Below, in pieces: positions 1-4,564 of a stretch of DNA of 5,037 bases. The notes beneath the pieces were generated by a model, which was not told the origin of the DNA, ran no database searches, and saw nothing but the letters and a program-made list of their open reading frames with translations. The DNA comes from Geodermatophilaceae bacterium (GTDB taxonomy: Bacteria > Actinomycetota > Actinomycetes > Mycobacteriales > Geodermatophilaceae), in contig JACCUM010000513.1 in assembly GCA_013811805.1 (NCBI GenBank), positions 1 to 5,037 on the forward strand, read 5' to 3'. A program made the translations under genes and the position numbers. How positions within the stretch are numbered: the first letter of the stretch is position 1; each line of letters begins with the position of its first letter.

Positions 1-427
1 GCTCTGGTGAGTGGTCGCTGAAAGCGCCCAGCTCGAACAGCGCGGCGCCGACGATGACCGCCGGGCTGCGTTCTCCAGCTATTCGACGGAACGACTGGTG
101 CCGGTGAACGACGTCGACCATTGCGACCTCACCAGACCAATTCCCGAAGGAGCCGGGAGGTGCATCGACGCCATCACAGTTCGGGTCCTTGACGGTGACG
201 ACCATCGCCACCGCTGGTCCGTCGTACTCGAGCGAACGATCGGCCACCACTGCGGCGTACGCTCGCGTCCATGGAAGCGCCCCGGGAAAGGGATTTTCCA
301 CCTCGCACAACGCGACTGTCCCGGCATCGGTGTCCACATGACCGAGGACTCTGATCAGCACCTGCTTACGATCGCACAGAGCGGGACACAGGGGATCAGT
401 GGGCGATTGCCGAACCCGATTCCTCAC
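1..427 (-). CDS. Unrecognised protein, N-terminal part (gene runs off left edge)
   Basis: I do not recognise this protein and assign no function. On the minus strand the frame stays open for 142 codons from a GTG at 425-427 to the window edge, with strongly G/C third positions and a normal amino-acid mix (for example VLIRVLGHVDTDAGTVALCE followed by VENPFPGALPW). No convincing signal peptide, transmembrane helix or catalytic motif is seen; the visible part has two early Cys (PLCPALCD) and ends in a hydrophobic run (AVIVGAALFELGAF). The start is uncertain. GTG at 427 overlaps the upstream PLD gene by 32 bp, whereas a later in-frame GTG at 359-361 would leave a gap of about 34 bp; neither has a strong Shine-Dalgarno sequence. 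The arrangement suggests co-transcription and coupled translation with the PLD gene. The opposite-strand open frame over this stretch is Arg/His-rich and looks like a shadow. I am fairly confident it is a gene, not of its start. Confidence 0.62.
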   Translation of the reverse strand, partial: MRNRVRQSPTDPLCPALCDRKQVLIRVLGHVDTDAGTVALCEVENPFPGALPWTRAYAAVVADRSLEYDGPAVAMVVTVKDPNCDGVDAPPGSFGNWSGEVAMVDVVHRHQSFRRIAGERSPAVIVGAALFELGAFSDHSPE

Positions 428-1382
428 CTGAGAGTGGACGCGCCAGCCCCGGCCACAGTGACAGCACCGCGTCGCGAGCGGTGTGATCCTTGATCCGCTG
501 CGCGTCCACCTCCCGAAATCTGTAGCCGGCGTCCGACGCCTTGCGCCGCAGAGTCGAATCGGCGATCGGACGCAGGCCGCGTTGGTACATCATCGTGATG
601 ATGGTTCGTGAATGCTTCCCTCGCCGAGCGACCCACACGTCCTCCACGAGGGCTGGAGGGTAAGCCGCCGTCTTGCCATCGCCATCGGTCCACCTCTGGA
701 TGACAACATCACCAGCGCGGAAGGAGGGACGAGCGTCCCAGACGATTGCGTCGAGCCGGTACGGCCCCGGATTCGTCGCACGCAGAGCTGACGAATGCTG
801 CTTCAAGGCATCGTCAGCGAACTGCGGCCAATCGACCTCCTCAGTCCTGATGCACCACAGCTGCCAGCCATCGCCTGGCGGTATGGGAGCCCAATGCTCG
901 GTGCGCGTTCTCCGCGGAACGTACCGGGGCGGTCGCCAGGATCTAGCGCAACGGTCCAGCCAATCGTCATCAACCGGCGCGACGCACAGCGAACTGACGA
1001 AGGTCTCAACTGACCGCACGCCACCACGCGTCGTGATCACAACGGCGGCTTCGTCCAAGTGGTGCATCGAGTGCGACGAGGCGTTGGCGGATCCCACCAC
1101 GGCAACGTCGCCGAATACGAAAACCTTGGCATGGAGGCCCGCCCAACGGAATACGTCGACACCTCCAGTGAGGAACCGGCGAACCTCCTCGGGGTTCGTG
1201 ACGCCAGCGGCGGCGCTGGCCGGGGTGCAGTCAGCGACGAGAACATTACCTGCGCCCATCGGCAACATGTCGTAGGCACCGCGGCCGACGTATGCCACCG
1301 CCGCCAGGCGGCTGCCGGCGTCTGCGACGCCACACAGCTCTGTGATGCGCGGCCACAGCTTCCGCCCCGTGAGCATCTCCAC
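396..1382 (-). CDS. Phospholipase D-fold (single HKD) protein, probably nuclease-like
   Basis: This is a 328-residue protein with one PLD active-site motif: H84-A-K86, then D92, then G97-S-A-N100 (LHAKVFVFGDVAVVGSAN). The canonical spacing is HxKx4D; here the Asp sits one residue later, after Gly91. Single-HKD proteins such as Nuc and BfiI-type nucleases dimerise to build one active site and usually cleave phosphodiester bonds, so a DNA or RNA target is more likely than lipid. That is family inference. Residues 1-135 make up the PLD-like part. Residues 140-328 are an unrecognised, Trp- and Arg-rich region that could bind nucleic acid. No signal peptide or membrane segment is seen, so it is probably cytoplasmic. 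The GTG start is chosen because AGGAG (complement of 1389-1393) lies 6 nt upstream; an in-frame stop at 1404-1406 blocks a longer protein, and ATG at 1374-1376 is a poorer alternative. It is the first gene of a minus-strand pair with the unknown gene downstream, and it lies 52 bp from the transposon. Confidence 0.85.
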   Translation of the reverse strand: MEMLTGRKLWPRITELCGVADAGSRLAAVAYVGRGAYDMLPMGAGNVLVADCTPASAAAGVTNPEEVRRFLTGGVDVFRWAGLHAKVFVFGDVAVVGSANASSHSMHHLDEAAVVITTRGGVRSVETFVSSLCVAPVDDDWLDRCARSWRPPRYVPRRTRTEHWAPIPPGDGWQLWCIRTEEVDWPQFADDALKQHSSALRATNPGPYRLDAIVWDARPSFRAGDVVIQRWTDGDGKTAAYPPALVEDVWVARRGKHSRTIITMMYQRGLRPIADSTLRRKASDAGYRFREVDAQRIKDHTARDAVLSLWPGLARPLSGEESGSAIAH

Positions 1383-1388
1383 TCGTTG

Positions 1389-1393
1389 CTCCT
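1389..1393 (-). promoter_or_regulatory. Ribosome binding site of the PLD gene
   Basis: The minus strand reads AGGAG, then CAACGA, then GTG. The 6-nt spacing favours the GTG at 1382 over the ATG two codons later. It lies outside the transposon, so the translation start survived the insertion even if the original promoter did not. Confidence 0.7.
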
Positions 1394-1400
1394 GTCTCTC

Positions 1401-1425
1401 CGCTCACCGTCTTGGACCGTGAGCG
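1401..1425. promoter_or_regulatory. 25-bp near-perfect dyad upstream of the PLD gene (possible operator)
   Basis: Arms CGCTCACCGTC (1401-1411) and GACCGTGAGCG (1415-1425) are complementary at 10 of 11 positions around a TTG centre. The dyad lies 18 bp upstream of the PLD GTG and 9 bp from the transposon edge. There is no T-tract on either side, so a rho-independent terminator is unlikely. A dimeric-repressor operator or a 5'-leader hairpin fits better. No regulator gene is in the window. Confidence 0.5.
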
Positions 1426-1434
1426 TATGGCGTA

Positions 1435-1461
1435 TGTTGAGCGCCACGCTGGATGACCACG
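1435..1461 (+). repeat. Left terminal inverted repeat (L1)
   Basis: The 27-bp end starts TGTT, contains GCGCCA (1441-1446) and ends in the 12-mer TGGATGACCACG (1450-1461). Compared with the complement of the right end, the only differences are GA/AG at bases 5-6 and CGC/TCG at bases 13-15. The 12-mer is probably a transposase recognition site. Confidence 0.92.
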
Positions 1462-1464
1462 GCT

Positions 1465-1486
1465 TGGCCTTCGTGGGTGAGGACGA
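1465..1486 (+). repeat. Internal end repeat L2 (direct copy of the L1 core)
   Basis: TGGGTGAGGACG at 1474-1485 is a degenerate copy of the L1 core TGGATGACCACG, 24 bp further in and in the same orientation. It matches the right internal repeat R2 more closely (TCGnGGGTGAGGACG in both) than it matches L1. That shared variation between the two ends supports real paired binding sites and not chance similarity. Confidence 0.65.
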
Positions 1487-1506
1487 GTTGATGGTCGCTG
1501 TGGCGT

Positions 1507-1525
1507 AGCCGTGGTCATCGTGGCG
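1507..1525 (-). repeat. Internal end repeat L3 (inverted copy of the L1 core)
   Basis: AGCCGTGGTCATC (1507-1519) is a perfect 13-base inverted copy of 1452-1464 inside L1, and the following TGGCG partly extends the match to the GCGCCA block. It lies between the ATPase stop codon and the left end. It may be an inverted transposase site, or the two copies may form a stem with a 42-nt loop at the end of the transposon transcript. Confidence 0.65.
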
Positions 1526-1547
1526 TGGAGGGGTGGTCAGGCTGGCG

Positions 1548-2363
1548 CTATTCGGCGGTGACCTCGGTGACGGCGGCGCGGGCGGAGGCTTCGTCGACGA
1601 TGTTGCGTTTCCCGGCGTAGGCGGCGATGAGGGATTGCACGGCGAGGTTGTTCACGGCGCGGGGTAGCCCGCGGCTGACTTGGTGGATGAGGTCGATGGC
1701 GTCGTCGCCGAAGAGGGTGTCGGACCGCCCTGCGATGCCGAGGTGGTGGGCGATGTAGTGGCCGGTCTCTTCGAGGGTCATGCCGGGCATGGCGTAGCGC
1801 AGCGAAATGCGTTGATCGAGCGCGGCGAAGGTGCCGAGCTTGATGCGGCGGCGCAGGGTCGGTTGCCCGATGAGCAGACACGCGAACGGTGACCGGCTGT
1901 CCATCTCGGCGTTCAGCAACAGGCGGAGTTCCTCGAGTTGGTCGGGGCCGAGCAAATGGGCTTCATCACAGACGACCACGACGCGTTTGCCGCGTTCGTC
2001 GCGTTCGGTGGCGAGTGCGTCTTGGGCTTGAGGGATCAGCGAGGCCTTGTGGAACCGGGGGGTGCCGCCGAGCGCGGTGATGATCGCGGCGTAGAGCCCG
2101 CGGGCGCCGACGGCGGGGTTGCCGATGTAGATGATCGTGTGCCGGGACCCGTCGAGCCCAGCGAGCGCCGCCCGAGCCGCCACCGTCTTCCCGGCGCCGA
2201 CCTCACCGGTCACCACCCCGAGGGCGTCTTCTTCGACACACCAGCCGATGCGGGCGACCGCTTCGCTGTGGGCCCCGGTGGTGGCGAGCATGGACGGGGC
2301 GAGGTCTTTGCTGAACGGCATGCGGGTGAAGCCCCAGTGGGCGCGTAGACGATCGATACTCAT
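1548..2363 (-). CDS. ExeA/TniB-like AAA ATPase, transposition helper
   Basis: This 271-residue P-loop ATPase is of the ExeA/TniB type found beside DDE transposases. Walker A is GEVGAGKT at residues 53-60 and Walker B is VVVVCDEAH at about 128-136 (D133, E134). A sensor-1-like stretch (LLIGQPTL, about 163-170) and a sensor-2-like GLPRAVNNL (R235) follow; R185 in LDQRISLRY could be the arginine finger. The start MSIDRLRAHWGFTRMPF and the length agree with full-length members as I remember them. By analogy with MuB, TnsC and TniB it would bind DNA as an ATP-dependent oligomer, select targets and activate the transposase; this is family inference. It is the last gene of the element. Its ATG overlaps the transposase TGA as ATGA, and a GAGGAG about 8-10 nt upstream lies in the transposase 3' end, so translation is probably coupled. 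No lesion is visible. Confidence 0.95.
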   Translation of the reverse strand: MSIDRLRAHWGFTRMPFSKDLAPSMLATTGAHSEAVARIGWCVEEDALGVVTGEVGAGKTVAARAALAGLDGSRHTIIYIGNPAVGARGLYAAIITALGGTPRFHKASLIPQAQDALATERDERGKRVVVVCDEAHLLGPDQLEELRLLLNAEMDSRSPFACLLIGQPTLRRRIKLGTFAALDQRISLRYAMPGMTLEETGHYIAHHLGIAGRSDTLFGDDAIDLIHQVSRGLPRAVNNLAVQSLIAAYAGKRNIVDEASARAAVTEVTAE

Positions 2364-3718
2364 TGCTCTCTCTCCTCGATAGCGGTGACAGGTTTGGGCT
2401 TCGGGATCAGTTCGTCGGGCAGCGCGAGTTGATGGAACTCGATGCCGACCGCGGCGGCGAGGCCCTGATCACGTTGGGTCTCGACGAGGCGCAGGTAGTC
2501 GATCCCGGTGGACGCGACGGCCTCGGCGACGGGGTCGGGGCGCGCCGCGGGGTGGGAGTGGCGCTCGACGCGGTGCGCGATCGCGGGGCCCATGGGCCGG
2601 CCGTGGTGGCGCACATCGATGCGGGTGAGGTCGAACGGGTCGAACACCAACTCGACGCGTTGACCGACGAGGGCGGCGTCGACTTCGTAGTGGTTCGAGA
2701 ACAACGACACGGTGCCGACCTTGGTTACGACCCTCCACTCCGACCACAGGAACGCTTCGTGGAGCTTGTCGGTCGTGGGGAGAACCACGACGCCCGGGTC
2801 GAACCGGTCGAGGGGCGCTTGGCCGGTCTCGGAATGAACGTGGCGGTGATACACGCCCTCGACCCACGCCGCGAACAACCGGTTCATCTCGCCGAGATCG
2901 GCCGGCGGGTGGGTGTCGATCTCGACCAGGAACTGATCACGGACCGTGCGGAAGAACCGCTCGATCTTCCCCCGACCCTCGGGCCGGCGCGGCGTGGAGT
3001 GCGTGAGGCGGATCCCGAGGACCGCGCAGGCCCGCAGGAACTGTTTCGACGCCATGGCGCTGCCGTTGTCCAAGTAGATCAAGGCGGGGATCCCGCGGGA
3101 CGCGAGGCCGTGATGCAAGGCCGCTTCGAGCCGGACGGTGTCCTCGGAGTGACACCACCGATAGCCGGTCAACAAGCGGCTGTGGTCATCAATGAACGCC
3201 AACAAGTAGGCCTTGTGGCGCCCGATGACCGGGCCATGCAACGCGTCACCGGTCCAGAGCTCGTTGCTGACGGTCGCTTCGAACCGGCCGAACACCGCGG
3301 GTGGGGCGCCGTCGGGACGCCCGTTCAAGCCGCGCTCGGCGAACAGCCGTTGGATCGTGCGCCGCGACGGGGACCACCCCCGGTCGGCTTCGATGATCCG
3401 GCGGACCTGCGCCGCGGTGCGCGCCGGGCGTTCGCGTTTCAACGCGACAGCCAGATCCATGAACGACACCGGAATCTTCGCCTCCGCGTTGCGGGACTCG
3501 GGGACCAGCGCCACGAACCCGCCGGCCCGCCACGCCCGGATCCACCGATCAATCGTGGACCGCGACACCACCACCCGGTCCCCGTCCGGGCCCAGGTGAT
3601 CCCGGGCCGCGAGATGACGAACGAGTTGGCCTCGTTCCGCCGCGGTCAACGCCGGGTCCGCCGCTTCACGGATCAGCGAATACCGGAACAACGCCATGTC
3701 TCGATGACGGTCTTTCAC
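2360..3718 (-). CDS. DDE transposase, Mu/TniA/TnsB class with integrase core
   Basis: This is the 452-residue transposase that would cut and join the element's ends. An N-terminal helix-turn-helix part (around SRSTIDRWIRAWRAGGF, about residues 52-70, then a second HTH-like stretch near 95-130) precedes an RNase H-fold core with D158 (ELWTGDALHG), D217 (IYLDNGS) and E253 (EGRGKIERFF). The last two have 35 residues between them, a classic D,D(35)E. A C-terminal part near residues 325-368 (VGTVSLFSNHYEVDAALVGQ) matches the Mu-type transposase C-terminal beta-barrel. The open frame extends 32 codons further upstream, into the DUF6431 gene. I prefer the GTG at 3716-3718 because AGGAGG lies 5 nt before it and the protein then begins VKDRHRDMALFRYSLIR, near the family start; ATG at 3695-3697 is an alternative. 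All catalytic residues are present, so it looks active. Confidence 0.94.
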   Translation of the reverse strand: MKDRHRDMALFRYSLIREAADPALTAAERGQLVRHLAARDHLGPDGDRVVVSRSTIDRWIRAWRAGGFVALVPESRNAEAKIPVSFMDLAVALKRERPARTAAQVRRIIEADRGWSPSRRTIQRLFAERGLNGRPDGAPPAVFGRFEATVSNELWTGDALHGPVIGRHKAYLLAFIDDHSRLLTGYRWCHSEDTVRLEAALHHGLASRGIPALIYLDNGSAMASKQFLRACAVLGIRLTHSTPRRPEGRGKIERFFRTVRDQFLVEIDTHPPADLGEMNRLFAAWVEGVYHRHVHSETGQAPLDRFDPGVVVLPTTDKLHEAFLWSEWRVVTKVGTVSLFSNHYEVDAALVGQRVELVFDPFDLTRIDVRHHGRPMGPAIAHRVERHSHPAARPDPVAEAVASTGIDYLRLVETQRDQGLAAAVGIEFHQLALPDELIPKPKPVTAIEEREQ

Positions 3719-3764
3719 CACACCCTCCTCGGGTCTCAGGACAAGAGCCCGTGACCCTGCCCGC

Positions 3765-4349
3765 TCACGAAGCCGGCAACCAGAGGCAACTGGTGTTGGC
3801 CAACAACCCGCCACCGCTCAACCGCGCCACGGTCGACCACACCGGGCCCGGACCGAACCGGATGACCACGGCCCGCGTCGCCATCCCGATGGCCTCGACC
3901 GCGTCACCCGCCGCCGACCCCGCCGGGCCCGGCGGATCCACCCCCGGGGACAACACCAGCGCCCACTGCGTGAAGAACACCGCGATGACCGCCGCCCTCG
4001 ACCGGAACCGGCGCAACCACCCCCGCACCGTCGCCGCCGGCAACCCCAACCTCACCGCGATCGATCGGTGGCCCTCACCGCCCACGTGCGCGACCAGCGC
4101 CGAGCCGATCACCGCCACGTCATCGCGGCGGCGAACCAGCAGGTCATCGGGCAACAACACGTGCGTCGCTGAGCAACCCGCGCAGCGGCCACGGCGGGGC
4201 CGCACCCGCCGTTCGCCGCCCGCGGACCGCACCGTCCGCCACCTCGCGTACGCCCACGGCACCAACCGGCCACCGCACCCGCCACACCGCAACAGGCCCG
4301 CGATCAACTCGCTCTCGACCCGCACCGGATCGCCACTTACCATGAGCAC
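3765..4349 (-). CDS. DUF6431-like zinc-ribbon/HTH protein of the transposon
   Basis: This 194-residue protein is the first gene of the element. Two CxxC pairs (C22/C25 in LRCGGCGG and C56/C59 in GRCAGCSATH) form a likely zinc ribbon. A helix-turn-helix follows at about residues 92-116 (GHRSIAVRLGLPAATVRGWL). The tail ends in a hydrophobic LSGGGLLANTSCLWLP stretch that recalls family members. From memory, DUF6431 proteins often accompany this transposase/ATPase pair in actinobacteria, but no function is established that I know of. A DNA-binding role in end recognition, targeting or regulation is inference. The frame stays open to a GTG at 4367. I choose the GTG at 4347-4349 because GGAGG lies 5 nt upstream and the protein then begins VLMVSGDPVRVE, like family N termini; ATG at 4342-4344 is also possible. 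It ends 46 bp before the transposase start and is probably co-transcribed with it. Confidence 0.85.
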   Translation of the reverse strand: MLMVSGDPVRVESELIAGLLRCGGCGGRLVPWAYARWRTVRSAGGERRVRPRRGRCAGCSATHVLLPDDLLVRRRDDVAVIGSALVAHVGGEGHRSIAVRLGLPAATVRGWLRRFRSRAAVIAVFFTQWALVLSPGVDPPGPAGSAAGDAVEAIGMATRAVVIRFGPGPVWSTVARLSGGGLLANTSCLWLPAS

Positions 4350-4350
4350 C

Positions 4351-4365
4351 GATGCCTCCGGCATC
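4351..4365 (-). promoter_or_regulatory. Small hairpin containing the ribosome binding site of the DUF6431 gene
   Basis: GATGCC (4351-4356) and GGCATC (4360-4365) are perfect 6-bp arms around a 3-nt centre. On the transcript, the GGAGG Shine-Dalgarno (complement of 4355-4359) spans the loop and the second arm, immediately before the GTG at 4349. Folding would hide the site and could limit translation of the first transposon gene. Confidence 0.5.
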
Positions 4366-4372
4366 ACTCAGG

Positions 4373-4416
4373 AAGGGCCCCCTCGAGCAACTGCCAAGAA
4401 GAGCGAGGGGGTCCTT
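4373..4416. promoter_or_regulatory. Long inverted repeat upstream of the transposon operon
   Basis: Arms AAGGGCCCCCTCG (4373-4385) and CGAGGGGGTCCTT (4404-4416) pair at 12 of 13 positions across an 18-nt loop. There is no T-tract. It lies between the right end and the start of the DUF6431 gene, just outside the smaller hairpin at 4351-4365. A transcript entering from outside the element would carry both arms, while one starting within 4386-4403 would not. The role is unknown; it could limit read-through expression or be a regulator site. Confidence 0.5.
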
Positions 4417-4470
4417 GCGCGTACAGACATCCCCACGCTGACGCATCCCCACCGCCACCACCAACCCGAT

Positions 4471-4493
4471 CGCGTCCTCACCCCCGATGGCGC
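4471..4493 (-). repeat. Internal end repeat R2 (direct copy within the right end)
   Basis: The 23 bp at 4471-4493 match 4505-4527 at 19 of 23 positions, in the same orientation and 34 bp apart; both start CGCGT and end CGATGGCGC on the plus strand. It also carries the TGAGGACG variant seen in L2. It is probably a second transposase-binding site at the right end. Confidence 0.7.
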
Positions 4494-4506
4494 AACCCCA
4501 CCCCCG

Positions 4507-4533
4507 CGTGGTCATCCACGATGGCGCCTAACA
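4507..4533 (-). repeat. Right terminal inverted repeat (R1)
   Basis: The complement begins TGTTAGGCGCCA and ends TGGATGACCACG, matching the left end at 22 of 27 bases over the same length. The sequence beyond 4533 no longer matches the left flank, which fixes the boundary at or very near this base. Confidence 0.92.
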
Positions 4534-4564
4534 AGCGCTGCGCTTCGTGAGGCCGCAGCGCTTG
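4532..4564. repeat. 11-bp perfect inverted repeat at the right transposon boundary
   Basis: CAAGCGCTGCG (4532-4542) and CGCAGCGCTTG (4554-4564) are perfect complements around an 11-nt loop. The first two bases belong to the transposon end. The rest is inside the truncated ATPase frame, encoding the Ala-rich stretch SAALREAAALA, so it may be a by-product of Ala/Leu codons. No T-tract follows on either strand. Confidence 0.45.

Larger units (their letters stand above)
1435..4533 (-). mobile_element. Complete three-gene transposon (DUF6431 / DDE transposase / ExeA-TniB ATPase)
   Basis: A 3,099-bp element is bounded by 27-bp imperfect inverted repeats at 1435-1461 and 4507-4533 that begin TGTT and match at 22 of 27 positions. 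Reading on the minus strand it carries a zinc-ribbon/HTH protein, a D,D(35)E transposase and an AAA ATPase helper. All three frames are intact with plausible ribosome binding sites, so nothing in the sequence indicates it is dead. The transposase-plus-ATPase pair resembles Mu (A/B), Tn7 (TnsB/TnsC) and Tn5053/Tn402 (TniA/TniB). Those elements make 5-bp target duplications, but the flanking pentamers here (GCGTA at 1430-1434 and AGCGC at 4534-4538) do not match, and no duplication of other short length is seen. No resolvase or cargo gene is present. The ends carry additional internal repeats, annotated separately. Confidence 0.9.

Noticed and set aside
11..493. Plus-strand open frame of 160 codons at the left edge
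   Set aside because: It overlaps the PLD 3' end and lies opposite a minus-strand frame with better protein-like composition. It is Arg/His-rich with no recognisable motif.
1412..1438. TTGGAC ... TATGTT as a plus-strand promoter
   Set aside because: The spacing is only 15 bp, it straddles the transposon boundary, and it would point toward the 3' end of the transposon operon with no gene to drive.
673..1508. Plus-strand open frames opposite the PLD gene
   Set aside because: Low-complexity Ser/Thr/Arg/Pro composition and antisense to a motif-bearing gene. The frame starting at 1059 also runs through the transposon end.
1938..2348. Plus-strand open frames opposite the ATPase
   Set aside because: They are shadows of the ATPase gene, which carries Walker A and B motifs on the other strand.
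2363..3754. Very long plus-strand open frame (463 codons) opposite the transposase
   Set aside because: It is the mirror of a clearly recognised DDE transposase in GC-rich DNA. Its translation is rich in Arg, Gly, Asp and Val without domain motifs.
4144..4515. Second minus-strand open frame overlapping the DUF6431 gene and the right end
   Set aside because: It is in another frame of the zinc-ribbon gene and extends through the internal repeats. Its Gly/Arg/Val-rich sequence matches no family I recognise.
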